A DNA stretch of 64,000 nucleotides, from the NCBI RefSeq assembly GCF_026262505.1, contig NC_067205.1:12462001-12526000 (forward strand), written 5' to 3'. The notes beneath the pieces are model-generated. The model worked only from the letters and a program-made list of their open reading frames with translations, ran no database searches and was not told where the DNA came from. Position 1 is the stretch's first letter, and each line of letters opens with the position of its first letter. Below are positions 41,711 through 55,109 of the stretch, piece by piece. A program made the translations under genes and the position numbers. Origin of the DNA: Trichomonas vaginalis G3 (taxonomy: Eukaryota > Parabasalia > Trichomonadida > Trichomonadidae).

Positions 41711-44700
41711 TTTTTCACCCTCATGAATTTGTCAAGGTTTCATCGTAAATGATTTGTCATGACTTCTTCGTATATGTTTTGTCAAGACTTCTTCGTATAT
41801 GTTTTGTCAAGACTTCATCGTATATGATTTGTCATGACTTCTTCGTATATGTTTTGTCAAGATTTCTTCGTAAATGTTTTGTCAAGACTTTGTCATGACT
41901 TCATCGTAAATGATTTGTCAAAACTTCATCGTAAATACTTTGTCATGATTTCTCGAAACTAAACATAAATACTTTGTCAAGGTTTCATCGTAAATGATTT
42001 GTCATGACTTCATCGTAAATGATTTGTCATGATTTCATCGTAAATGTTTTGTCAAGATTTCTTCGTAAATACTTTGTCAAGGTTTCATCGTAAATGATTT
42101 GTCAAGACTTTGTCAAGACTTCTTCGTAAATGATTTGTCATGATTTCATCGTAATGAGTGTAAATGACCCAAAAATAATGTTTAGGTGAAGAGGTGAGAT
42201 CTCACCTGTTTTCTCACCTAATTTTTCACCCTCATGAATTTGTCAAGGTTTCATCGTAAATGATTTGTCATGACTTCTTCGTATATGTTTTGTCAAGACT
42301 TCTTCGTATATGTTTTGTCAAGACTTCATCGTAAATACTTTGTCATGACTTCATCGTAAATACTTTGTCATGACTTCATCGTAAATGATTTGTCAAAACT
42401 TCATCGTAAATGTTTTGTCAAGACTTTGTCATGACTTCATCGTAAATGATTTGTCAAAACTTCATCGTAAATACTTTGTCATGATTTCCTCGAAACTAAA
42501 CATAAATACTTTGTCAAGGTTTCATCGTAAATGATTTGTCATGACTTCATCGTAAATGATTTGTCATGATTTCATCGTAAATGTTTTGTCAAGATTTCTT
42601 CGTAAATACTTTGTCAAGGTTTCATCGTAAATGATTTGTCAAGACTTTGTCAAGACTTCTTCGTAAATGATTTGTCATGATTTCATCGTAATGAGTGTAA
42701 ATGACCCAAAAATAATGTTTAGGTGAAGAGGTGAGATCTCACCTGTTTTCTCACCTAATTTTTCACCCTCATGAATTTGTCAAGGTTTCATCGTAAATGA
42801 TTTGTCATGACTTCTTCGTATATGTTTTGTCAAGACTTCTTCGTATATGTTTTGTCAAGACTTCATCGTATATGATTTGTCATGACTTCTTCGTATATGT
42901 TTTGTCAAGATTTCTTCGTAAATGTTTTGTCAAGACTTTGTCATGACTTCATCGTAAATGATTTGTCAAAACTTCATCGTAAATACTTTGTCATGATTTC
43001 TCGAAACTAAACATAAATACTTTGTCAAGGTTTCATCGTAAATGATTTGTCATGACTTCATCGTAAATGATTTGTCATGATTTCATCGTAAATGTTTTGT
43101 CAAGATTTCTTCGTAAATACTTTGTCAAGGTTTCATCGTAAATGATTTGTCAAGACTTTGTCAAGACTTCTTCGTAAATGATTTGTCATGATTTCATCGT
43201 AATGAGTGTAAATGACCCAAAAATAATGTTTAGGTGAAGAGGTGAGATCTCACCTGTTTTCTCACCTAATTTTTCACCCTCATGAATTTGTCAAGGTTTC
43301 ATCGTAAATGATTTGTCATGACTTCTTCGTATATGTTTTGTCAAGACTTCTTCGTATATGTTTTGTCAAGACTTCATCGTAAATACTTTGTCATGACTTC
43401 ATCGTAAATACTTTGTCATGACTTCATCGTAAATGATTTGTCAAAACTTCATCGTAAATGTTTTGTCAAGACTTTGTCATGACTTCATCGTAAATGATTT
43501 GTCAAAACTTCATCGTAAATACTTTGTCATGATTTCCTCGAAACTAAACATAAATACTTTGTCAAGGTTTCATCGTAAATGATTTGTCATGACTTCATCG
43601 TAAATGATTTGTCATGATTTCATCGTAAATGTTTTGTCAAGATTTCTTCGTAAATACTTTGTCAAGGTTTCATCGTAAATGATTTGTCAAGACTTTGTCA
43701 AGACTTCTTCGTAAATGATTTGTCATGATTTCATCGTAATGAGTGTAAATGACCCAAAAATAATGTTTAGGTGAAGAGGTGAGATCTCACCTGTTTTCTC
43801 ACCTAATTTTTCACCCTCATGAATTTGTCAAGGTTTCATCGTAAATGATTTGTCATGACTTCTTCGTATATGTTTTGTCAAGACTTCTTCGTATATGTTT
43901 TGTCAAGACTTCATCGTAAATACTTTGTCATGACTTCATCGTAAATACTTTGTCATGACTTCATCGTAAATGATTTGTCAAAACTTCATCGTAAATGTTT
44001 TGTCAAGACTTTGTCATGACTTCATCGTAAATGATTTGTCAAAACTTCATCGTAAATACTTTGTCATGATTTCCTCGAAACTAACATAAATACTTTGTCA
44101 AGGTTTCATCGTAAATGATTTGTCATGACTTCATCGTAAATGATTTGTCATGATTTCATCGTAAATGTTTTGTCAAGATTTCTTCGTAAATACTTTGTCA
44201 AGGTTTCATCGTAAATGATTTGTCAAGACTTTGTCAAGACTTCTTCGTAAATGATTTGTCATGATTTCATCGTAATGAGTGTAAATGACCCAAAAATAAT
44301 GTTTAGGTGAAGAGGTGAGATCTCACCTGTTTTCTCACCTAATTTTTCACCCTCATGAATTTGTCAAGGTTTCATCGTAAATGATTTGTCATGACTTCTT
44401 CGTATATGTTTTGTCAAGACTTCTTCGTATATGTTTTGTCAAGACTTCATCGTATATGATTTGTCATGACTTCTTCGTATATGTTTGTCAAGATTTCTTC
44501 GTAAATGTTTTGTCAAGACTTTGTCATGACTTCATCGTAAATGATTTGTCAAAACTTCATCGTAAATACTTTGTCATGATTTCCTCGAAACTAAACATAA
44601 ATACTTTGTCAAGGTTTCATCGTAAATGATTTGTCATGACTTCATCGTAAATGATTTGTCATGATTTCATCGTAAATGTTTTGTCAAGATTTCTTCGTAA

Positions 44701-45416
44701 ATACTTTGTCAAGGTTTCATCGTAAATGATTTGTCAAGACTTTGTCAAGACTTCTTCGTAAATGATTTGTCATGATTTCATCGTAATGAGTGTAAATGAC
44801 CCAAAAATAATGTTTAGGTGAAGAGGTGAGATCTCACCTGTTTTCTCACCTAATTTTTCACCCTCATGAATTTGTCAAGGTTTCATCGTAAATGATTTGT
44901 CATGACTGCATCGTAAATGATTTGACAAGACTTCTTCGTATATGTTTTGTCATGACTTCATCGTAAATACTTTGTCATGACTTCATCGTAAATGATTTGT
45001 CAAAACTTTGTCATGACTTCATCGTAAATGATTTGTCAAAACTTCATCGTAAATACTTTGTCATGATTTCCTCGAAACTAAACATAAATACTTTGTCAAG
45101 GTTTCATCGTAAATGATTTGTCATGACTTCATCGTAAATGATTTGTCATGATTTCATCGTAAATGTTTTGTCAAGATTTCTTCGTAAATACTTTGTCAAG
45201 GTTTCATCGTAAATGATTTGTCAAGACTTTGTCAAGACTTCTTCGTAAATGATTTGTCATGATTTCATCGTAATGAGTGTAAATGACCCAAAAATAATGT
45301 TTAGGTGAAGAGGTGAGATCTCACCTGTTTTCTCACCTAATTTTTCACCCTCATGAATTTGTCAAGGTTTCATCGTAATGAGTGTAAATGACCCAAAAAT
45401 ATATTTTAGGGTAGAA

Positions 45417-45430
45417 GGGTAGATCTAACC
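45417..45430. repeat. variant dyad GGGTAGATCTAACC
   Basis: A second version of the dyad: inner GGGTAGATCTAACC, outer TAGGGTAGAA and TTTCTACCCT. Again at 46905-46918. Related forms: GGTTAGATCTAACC (54215-54228, a perfect palindrome), GGTTAGATATAACC (49340-49353) and GGTTATATCTAACC (49614, 49816, 51287). The outer arms have changed together from GGTGA/TCACC to GGGTAGA/TCTACCC. Confidence 0.85.
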
Positions 45431-47747
45431 TCATTTCTACCCTCTTGAATTTTCATGAATTTGTCATGATTTCATCGTAAATACTTTGTCAAGACTTTGT
45501 CAAGGTTTCATCGTATGTTTTTGCCAGATTGATTTCATCGTAAATGATTTGTCATGATTTCTTCGTAAATGCTTTGTCAAGACTTCTTCGTATATGTTTT
45601 GTCATGACTTCATCGTAAATGATTTGTCAAAACTTCATCGTAAATGTTTTGTCAAGACTTTGTCATGACTTCATCGTAAATGATTTGTCAAAACTTCATC
45701 GTAAATACTTTGTCATGATTTCCTCGAAACTAAACATAAATACTTTGTCAAGGTTTCATCGTAAATGATTTGTCATGACTTCATCGTAAATGATTTGTCA
45801 TGACTTCATCGTAAATGATTTGTCATGATTTCATCGTAAATGTTTTGTCAAGATTTCTTCGTAAATACTTTGTCAAGGTTTCATCGTAAATGATTTGTCA
45901 AGACTTTGTCAAGACTTCTTCGTAAATGATTTGTCATGATTTCATCGTAATGAGTGTAAATGACCCAAAAATAATGTTTAGGTGAAGAGGTGAGATCTCA
46001 CCTGTTTTCTCACCTAATTTTTCACCCTCATGAATTTGTCAAGGTTTCATCGTAAATGATTTGTCATGACTTCTTCGTATATGTTTTGTCAAGACTTCTT
46101 CGTATATGTTTTGTCAAGACTTCATCGTATATGATTTGTCATGACTTCTTCGTATATGTTTTGTCAAGATTTCTTCGTAAATGTTTTGTCAAGACTTTGT
46201 CATGACTTCATCGTAAATGATTTGTCAAAACTTCATCGTAAATACTTTGTCATGATTTCCTCGAAACTAAACATAAATACTTTGTCAAGGTTTCATCGTA
46301 AATGATTTGTCATGACTTCATCGTAAATGATTTGTCATGATTTCATCGTAAATGTTTTGTCAAGATTTCTTCGTAAATACTTTGTCAAGGTTTCATCGTA
46401 AATGATTTGTCAAGACTTTGTCAAGACTTCTTCGTAAATGATTTGTCATGATTTCATCGTAATGAGTGTAAATGACCCAAAAATAATGTTTAGGTGAAGA
46501 GGTGAGATCTCACCTGTTTTCTCACCTAATTTTTCACCCTCATGAATTTGTCAAGGTTTCATCGTAAATGATTTGTCATGACTTCTTCGTATATGTTTTG
46601 TCAAGGTTTCTTCGTATATGTTTTGTCATGACTTCATCGTATATGATTTGTCATGACTTCATCCTAAATGCTTCGTCAAGATTTCATCGTATATGTTTTG
46701 TCATGAATTTACATCGTAAATGATTTGTCATGATTTCTTCGTAAATGATTTGTCATGATTTCTTCGTAAATGATTTGTCAAGACTTTGTCAAGACTTCTT
46801 CGTATATGTTTTGTCATGATTTCATCGTAAATACTTTGTCAAGACTTTGTCAAGATTTCATCGTAATGAGTGTAAATGACCCAAAAATATATTTTAGGGT
46901 AGAAGGGTAGATCTAACCTCATTTCTACCCTCTTGAATTTTCATGAATTTGTCATGATTTCATCGTAAATACTTTGTCAAGACTTTGTCAAGGTTTCATC
47001 GTATATGTTTTGTCATGATTTCATCGTAAATGATTTGTCATGATTTCTTCGTAAATGCTTTGTCAAGACTTCTTCGTATATGTTTTGTCATGATTTCATC
47101 GTAAATGCTTCATTGTATATGTTTTGTCATGATTTCATCGTAAATGTTTTGTCAAGATTTCTTCGTAAACACTTTGTCATGACTTTGTCAAGATTTCATC
47201 GTAAATGTTTTGTCATGACTTCTTCGTAAACACTTTGTCAAAACTTCATCGTATATGTTTTGTCATGATTTCATCGTAAATGATTTGTCAAGATTTCATC
47301 GTATATGTTTTGTCAAACTGCATCGAAACTAAACGTAAATGATTTGTCACGGCTTCATCGTAAATGCTTCATCGTAAATGATTTGTCAAGGTTTCATCGT
47401 AAATGATTTGTCATGATTTCATCGTATATGCTTTGTCATGACTTCTTCGTATATGTTTTGTCATGACTTCTTCGTAAATGCTTCATCGTAAATGCTTTGT
47501 CAAGGTTTCATCGTATATGTTTTGTCAAGACTTCTTCGTAAATGATTTGTCATGACTTCATCGTAAATGCTTTGTCAAAACTTCATCGTAAATGCTTTGT
47601 CATGACTTCTTCGTAAACACTTTGTCAAAACTTCATCGTATATGTTTTGTCAAGATTTCATCGTAAATGTTTTGTCAAGGTTTCATCGTATATGTTTTGT
47701 CATGATTTCATCGTATATGTTTTGTCATGATTTCATCGTATATGTTT

Positions 47748-47826
47748 TCAGTGTCACCACGTCACCATGTCACCAGGTTAATTAACTTCTCTTAAAATTA
47801 CTGACAACATGACATTTTGACAACAG
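47748..47826 (+). repeat. GTCACCA module
   Basis: GTGTCACCACGTCACCATGT then CACCAGGTTAATTAACTTCT, with three 10-bp GTCACCA steps, a TTAATTAA palindrome, and a tail CTGACAACATGACATTTTGA. Other copies near 40927, 47874 and 48557, and inverted near 50486, 50790, 52350 and 53090. Confidence 0.85.
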
Positions 47827-48483
47827 GTACGAAAGGAGGAAGGCATTTATGAATTATTTTTGAAGAACTGAAGGTGTCACCACGTCACCATGTCACCAGG
47901 TTAATTAACTTCTCCTAAAATTACTGACAACATGACATTTTGACAACATCAACAAAGGAATTTCATCGTAAATACTTTGTCAAGACTTTGTCATGACTTT
48001 GTCATGACTTCTTCGTAAATGATTTGTCATGATTTCATCGTAATGAGTGTAAATGACCCAAAAATAATGTTTAGGTGAAGAGGTGAGATCTCACCTGTTT
48101 TCTCACCTAATTTTTCACCCTCATGAATTTGTCAAGGTTTCTTCGTATATGTTTTGTCAAGACTTCTTCGTATATGTTTTGTCAAGACTTCTTCGTATAT
48201 GTTTTGTCATGACTTCATCGTAAATGCTTCGTCAAGATTTCATCGTAAATGCTTCATCAAACTTAAACGTAAATGATTTGTCATGATTTCATCGTAAATG
48301 TTTTGTCAAACTGCATCGAAACTAAACGTAAATGATTTGTCAAACTTCTTCGTAAATGCTTTGTATAAACTTCTTCGTATATGATTTGTCAAGACTTCTT
48401 CGTAATGAACGTAAATGACTCAAAATATATTTTAGGTGAAGAGGTGAGATCTCACCTGTTTTCTCACCTAATTTTTCACCCTC

Positions 48484-48496
48484 GCCGCTTAGCGGC
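48484..48496. repeat. GC palindrome GCCGCTTAGCGGC
   Basis: A 6-bp GC stem around TTA-type centre, followed by TCAGACCCTTTGGATC. Inverted copies near 50623, 50925 and 52497. These are the GC-richest spots in the array. Confidence 0.85.
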
Positions 48497-49408
48497 TCAG
48501 ACCCTTTGGATCTCGTGAATTTTCATGAATTTATATATTAATGTTTTCGTGAATTATGAAGGTGTCACCACGTCACCATGTCACCAGGTTAATTAACTTC
48601 TCCTAAAATTACTGACAACATGACATTTTGACAACACAGCAGGATTAATGCAAAAATGAATTCCAATCATACAAACATAAGCGATGTGTCATAATGAGTG
48701 TAAATGACCCAAAAATAATGTTTAGGTGAAGAGGTGAGATCTCACCTGTTTTCTCACCTAATTTTTCACCCTCATGAATTTGTCATGATTTCATCGTATA
48801 TGCTTTGTCAAGACTTCTTCGTAAATGATTTGTCGAGATTTCATCGTATATGTTTTGTCATGACTTCATCGTAAATGATTTGTCATGATTTCATCATAAA
48901 TGCTTTGTCATAACTTCATCGTAAATGCTTTGTCATGACTTCTTCGTAAATGCTTTGTCAAGGTTTCATCGTAATGAGTGTAAATGACCCAAAAATAATT
49001 TTTAGGTGAAGAGGTGAGATCTCACCTGTTTTCTCACCTAATTTTTCACCCTCATGAATTTGTCAAGGTTTCATCGTAAATACTTTGTCATGACTTCATC
49101 GTAAATGATTTGTCATGACTTCATCGTAAATGCTTTGTCAAGGTTTCATCGTAAATGATTTGTCATGACTTCATCGTAAATGCTTCATCGAACTTCATCG
49201 TAAATGCTTTGTCATGACTTCATCGTAAATGTTTTGTCAAAACTTCATCGTAAATGCTTCATCGAACTTAATCGTAAATGCTTTGTCATGACTTCTTCGT
49301 AATGAGTGTAAATGACCAAAAATAATGTTTAGGGTAGATGGTTAGATATAACCCAATAACTACCCTCATTTCATTCTATACACAATTTACATCATAGACG
49401 ATTTAATA

Positions 49409-49559
49409 GATAAAATATATTTTATGTCTGTAATTAATTAGTTAATAATGTAGCGGATGAACTGCAGAAATATATTTTATCGTTAATGTTTTCGTAAATA
49501 TTTTTAGGATACTTTCACCAAATAATGTTTATATCAGATGAAACAGTAAAGTATTTTAT
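49409..49559. other. unique 151-bp core at the array centre
   Basis: The only non-repeated sequence in the middle of the element. On its left the array reads one way, on its right the other; the flanking inverted arms are near perfect for about 200 bp (left to 49408, right from 49560). The core itself is not palindromic, is AT-rich, and contains TAAAATATATTTTA and AAATATATTTTATCG, GCGGATGAACTGCAG and TTTTAGGATACTTTCACC. It could be an origin, a former end sequence joined by head-to-head fusion, or just the spacer of an inverted duplication. Confidence 0.85.
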
Positions 49560-52500
49560 TATTAAATCGTCTATATGTAAATTGTGTATAGAATGAAATG
49601 AGGGTAGTTATTGGGTTATATCTAACCATCTACCCTAAACATTATTTTTGGTCATTTACACTCATTACGAAGAAGTCATGACAAAGCATTTACGATTAAG
49701 TTCGATGAAGCATTTACGATGAAGTTTTGACAAAACATTTACGATGAAGTCATGACAAAGCATTTACGATGAAATCATGATAAAACATGAGGGTGAAAAA
49801 ACAGGTGAAAAAACGGGTTATATCTAACCATCTACCCTAAACATTATTTTTGGTCATTTACACTCATTACGAAGAAGTCATGACAAAGCATTTACGATTA
49901 AGTTCGATGAAGCATTTACGATGAAGTTTTGACAAAACATTTACGATGAAGTCATGACAAAGCATTTACGATGAAGTTCGATGAAGCATTTACGATGAAG
50001 TCATGACAAATCATTTACGATGAAACCTTGACAAAGCATTTACGATGAAGTCATGACAAATCATTTACGATGAAGTCATGACAAAGTATTTACGATGAAA
50101 CCTTGACAAATTCATGAGGGTGAAAAATTAGGTGAGAAAACAGGTGAGATCTCACCTCTTCACCTAAAAATTATTTTTGGGTCATTTACACTCATTACGA
50201 TGAAACCTTGACAAAGCATTTACGAAGAAGTCATGACAAAGCATTTACGATGAAGTTATGACAAAGCATTTACGATGAAATCATGACAAATCATTTACGA
50301 TGAAGTCATGACAAAGTATTTACGATGAAACCTTGACAAATTCATGAGGGTGAAAAATTAGGTGAGAAAACAGGTGAGATCTCACCTCTTCACCTAAACA
50401 TTATTTTTGGGTCATTTACACTCATTATGACACATCGCTTATGTTTGTATGATTGGAATTCATTTTTGCATTAATCCTGCTGTGTTGTCAAAATGTCATG
50501 TTGTCAGTAATTTTAGGAGAAGTTAATTAACCTGGTGACATGGTGACGTGGTGACACCTTCATAATTCACGAAAACATTAATATATAAATTCATGAAAAT
50601 TCACGAGATCCAAAGGGTCTGAGCCGCTAAGCGGCGAGGGTGAAAAATTAGGTGAGAAAACAGGTGAGATCTCACCTCTTCACCTAAACATTATTTTTGG
50701 GTCATTTACACTCATTATGACACATCGCTTATGTTTGTATGATTGGAATTCATTTTTGCATTAATCCTGCTGTGTTGTCAAAATGTCATGTTGTCAGTAA
50801 TTTTAGGAGAAGTTAATTAACCTGGTGACATGGTGACGTGGTGACACCTTCATAATTCACGAAAACATTAATATATAAATTCATGAAAATTCACGAGATC
50901 CAAAGGGTCTGAGCCGCTAAGCGGCGAGGGTGAAAAATTAGGTGAGAAAACAGGTGAGATCTCACCTCTTCACCTAAAATATATTTTGAGTCATTTACGT
51001 TCATTACGAAGAAGTCTTGACAAATCATATACGAAGAAGTTTATACAAAGCATTTACGAAGAAGTTTGACAAATCATTTACGTTTAGTTTCGATGCAGTT
51101 TGACAAAACATTTACGATGAAGTCATGATAAATCATATATGTTTAAGTTTGATGAAGCATTTACGATGAAATCATGACAAATCATTTACGTTTAAGTTTG
51201 ATGAAGCATTTACGATGAAATCTTGACAAAGCATTTACGATGAAATCATGATAAAACATGAGGGTGAAAAAACAGGTGAAAAAACGGGTTATATCTAACC
51301 ATCTACCCTAAACATTATTTTTGGTCATTTACACTCATTACGAAGAAGTCATGACAAAGCATTTACGATTAAGTTCGATGAAGCATTTACGATGAAGTTT
51401 TGACAAAACATTTACGATGAAGTCATGACAAAGCATTTACGATTAAGTTCGATGAAGCATTTACGATGAAGTTTTGACAAAACATTTACGATGAAGTCAT
51501 GACAAAGCATTTAGGATGAAGTTCGATGAAGCATTTACGATGAAGTCATGACAAATCATTTACGATGAAGTTCGATGAAGCATTTACGATGAAGTCATGA
51601 CAAATCATTTACGATGAAACCTTGACAAAGCATTTACGATGAAGTCATGACAAAGTATTTACGATGAAACCTTGACAAATTCATGAGGGTGAAAAATTAG
51701 GTGAGAAAACAGGTGAGATCTCACCTCTTCACCTAAAAATTATTTTTGGGTCATTTACACTCATTACGATGAAACCTTGACAAAGCATTTACGAAGAAGT
51801 CATGACAAATCATTTACGATGAAACCTTGACAAAGCATTTACGATGAAATCATGACAAAGCATTTACGATGAAATCATGACAAATCATTTACGATGAAGT
51901 CATGACAAAGTATTTACGATGAAACCTTGACAAATTCATGAGGGTGAAAAATTAGGTGAGAAAACAGGTGAGATCTCACCTCTTCACCTAAAAATTATTT
52001 TTGGGTCATTTACACTCATTACGATGAAACCTTGACAAAGCATTTACGAAGAAGTCATGACAAAGCATTTACGATGAAGTTATGACAAAGCATTTATGAT
52101 GAAATCATGACAAATCATTTACGATGAAGTCATGACAAAACATATACGATGAAATCTCGACAAATCATTTACGAAGAAGTCTTGACAAAGCATATACGAT
52201 GAAATCATGACAAATTCATGAGGGTGAAAAATTAGGTGAGAAAACAGGTGAGATCTCACCTCTTCACCTAAACATTATTTTTGGTCATTTACACTCATTA
52301 TGACACATCGCTTATGTTTGTATGATTGGAATTCATTTTTGCATTAATCCTGCTGTGTTGTCAAAATGTCATGTTGTCAGTAATTTTAGGAGAAGTTAAT
52401 TAACCTGGTGACATGGTGACGTGGTGACACCTTCATAATTCACGAAAACATTAATATATAAATTCATGAAAATTCACGAGATCCAAAGGGTCTGAGCCGC

Positions 52501-55109
52501 TAAGCGGCGAGGGTGAAAAATTAGGTGAGAAAACAGGTGAGATCTCACCTCTTCACCTAAAATATATTTTGAGTCATTTACGTTCATTACGAAGAAGTCT
52601 TGACAAATCATATACGAAGAAGTTTATACAAAGCATTTACGAAGAAGTTTGACAAATCATTTACGTTTAGTTTCGATGCAGTTTGACAAAACATTTACGA
52701 TGAAGTCATGATAAATCATATATGTTTAAGTTTGATGAAGCATTTACGATGAAATCATGACAAATCATTTACGTTTAAGTTTGATGAAGCATTTACGATG
52801 AAATCTTGACGAAGCATTTACGATGAAGTCATGACAAAACATATACGAAGAAGTCTTGACAAAACATATACGAAGAAGTCTTGACAAAACATATACGAAG
52901 AAACCTTGACAAATTCATGAGGGTGAAAAATTAGGTGAGAAAACAGGTGAGATCTCACCTCTTCACCTAAACATTATTTTTGGGTCATTTACACTCATTA
53001 CGATGAAATCATGACAAATCATTTACGAAGAAGTCATGACAAAGTCATGACAAAGTCTTGACAAAGTATTTACGATGAAATTCCTTTGTTGATGTTGTCA
53101 AAATGTCATGTTGTCAGTAATTTTAGGAGAAGTTAATTAACCTGGTGACATGGTGACGTGGTGACACTGAAAACATATACGATGAAATCATGACAAAACA
53201 TATACGATGAAACCTTGACAAATCATTTACGATGAAATCATGACAAAACATATACGATGAAGTTTTGACAAAGTGTTTACGAAGAAGTCATGACAAAGCA
53301 TTTACGAAGAAGTCATGACAAAGCATTTACGATGAAGTTTTGACAAAACATATACGATGAAATCATGACAAAACATATACGATGAAACCTTGACAAATCA
53401 TTTACGATGAAATCATGACAAAACATATACGATGAAGTTTTGACAAAGTGTTTACGAAGAAGTCATGACAAAGCATTTACGATGAAGTTTTGACAAAGCA
53501 TTTACGATGAAGTCATGACAAAACATATACGAAGAAGTCATGACAAAGCATATACGATGAAATCATGACAAATCATTTACGATGAAACCTTGACAAATCA
53601 TTTACGATGAAGCATTTACGATGAAGCCGTGACAAATCATTTACGTTTAGTTTCGATGCAGTTTGACAAAACATATACGATGAAATCTTGACAAATCATT
53701 TACGATGAAATCATGACAAAACATATACGATGAAATCTTGACAAATCATTTACGATGAAATCTTGACAAATCATTTACGATGAAATCATGACAAAACATA
53801 TACGATGAAGTTTTGACAAAGTGTTTACGAAGAAGTCATGACAAAACATTTACGATGAAATCTTGACAAAGTCATGACAAAGTGTTTACGAAGAAGTCTT
53901 GACAAAGTCATGACAAAGTGTTTACGAAGAAGTCATGACAAAACATATACGATGAAACCTTGACAAAGCATTTACGATGAAGCATTTACGAAGAAGTCAT
54001 GACAAAACATATACGAAGAAGTCTTGACAAAGCATTTACGAAGAAATCATGACAAATCATTTACGATGAAATCATGACAAAACATATACGATGAAACCTT
54101 GACAAAGTCTTGACAAAACATATACGAAGAAGTCTTGACAAAGTGTTTACGAAGAAGTTTTGACAAAGTGTTTACGATGTAAATTCATGAGGGTAGAAAA
54201 GAGGGTAGAAATGAGGTTAGATCTAACCATCTACCCTAAACATTATTTTTGCAGAATTCAGCAACAAAATGAACGAGGTCAGGATGTATGTAAATACCTT
54301 TGAATTCATTCATAACGCCCTTAGTAAGCTCATAAAATGCTTGTTTTGAGGTTGAGCCACTTTTGGCTCGACCGTATTCTTTCAACCAAAACTCAAGAAT
54401 TTCCTGCATGAATTTTGTATAAAAAGCAACAGTCTGAATTCCGGCGGTTGCTATATTCTTCACAAAACGCCTTATAATACTCTTCCCAGGACTTATTTTC
54501 CAACAACTTTCTAAAGTCTTTCCTAAACTGACGGCACAAAGTGGCTTAACGAAAACATTAATATGTAAAATTCATGAAAATTCATGAGGGTAGAAAAGAG
54601 GTGAAAAAACAGGTTAGATCTCACCTCTTCACCTAAAATATATTTTTGGGTCATTTACACTCATTACGATGAAACCTTGACAAAGCATTTACGATGAAAT
54701 CATGACAAATCATTTACGATGAAATCATGACAAAACATTTACGATGAAGCATTTACGATGAAGCATTTACGATGAAATCATGACAAAACATATACGATGA
54801 AATCATGACAAAACATATACGATGAAATCATGACAAAACATATACGAAGAAATCATGACAAAACATATACGATGAAATCATGACAAAGCATTTACGAAGA
54901 AGTCATGACAAAGCATTTACGATGAAATCTTGACGAAGCATTTATGATGAAATCTTGACGAAGTCATGACAAAACATATACGATGAAATCATGACAAAAC
55001 ATTTACGATGAAGTCTTGACAAAACATTTACGACGAAGTTTATACAATAATGTTAGTCATGAATGTTTGTCCTACGTGTTGGCGTTAGTGTTGAAAAATA
55101 ATGTTTGTC
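49560..55109 (-). repeat. right minisatellite array, about 5.5 kb, opposite orientation
   Basis: The same 25-bp unit as on the left, reverse complemented (CATTTACGATGAAGTCATGA). Contains nine exact dyad motifs and inverted copies of the GTCACCA and GC-palindrome modules. It is half as long as the left array and lacks the regular 511/537-bp blocks. Two large direct duplications are visible: the segment 50400-50690 recurs at 50690-50990 and again at about 52270-52560. A KilA-N-like fragment lies at 54236-54545. Confidence 0.95.
54236..54545 (-). pseudogene. KilA-N-like gene fragment inside the array (fossil)
   Basis: About 300 bp of non-repeat sequence between array dyads. The minus strand reads QAFYELTKGVMNEFKGIYIH then PDLVHFVAEFC, which fits the core of the KilA-N domain (compare G.Y.HPDL....A.W). 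KilA-N is a DNA-binding domain common in large DNA viruses, phages and trichomonad genomes. The neighbouring part toward 54545 is coding-like as well. It is a short, broken piece. It has no counterpart in the left array, so it was lost there or captured here. Confidence 0.6.

Larger units (their letters stand above)
38060..49408 (+). repeat. left minisatellite array, about 11.3 kb
   Basis: Built of a unit of about 25 bp: TTCATCGTAAATG followed by TTTTGTCATGAC. Common variants are TTCTTCG, TATATG, CTTTGTCAAGAC and ATTTGTCAAAAC. The unit holds the small palindrome GTCATGAC. From about 41600 the array takes on a higher order: blocks of 511 or 537 bp, each ending in the dyad motif with GTAATGAGTGTAAATGACCC before it and TCATGAATTTGTCAAGG after it. 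Blocks contain an AAACTAAACATAAA interruption. Other modules (GTCACCA repeats, GCCGCTTAGCGGC) join from 47700 on. All stop-free ORFs in it are by-products of the period. Confidence 0.97.

Noticed and set aside
44381-44629. ORF in the left array
   Set aside because: The protein simply repeats the minisatellite period; it is an accident of the 25-bp unit.
38060-55109. CRISPR array
   Set aside because: Units are adjacent and near identical with no unique spacers, no cas genes, and a eukaryotic setting. It is a minisatellite.
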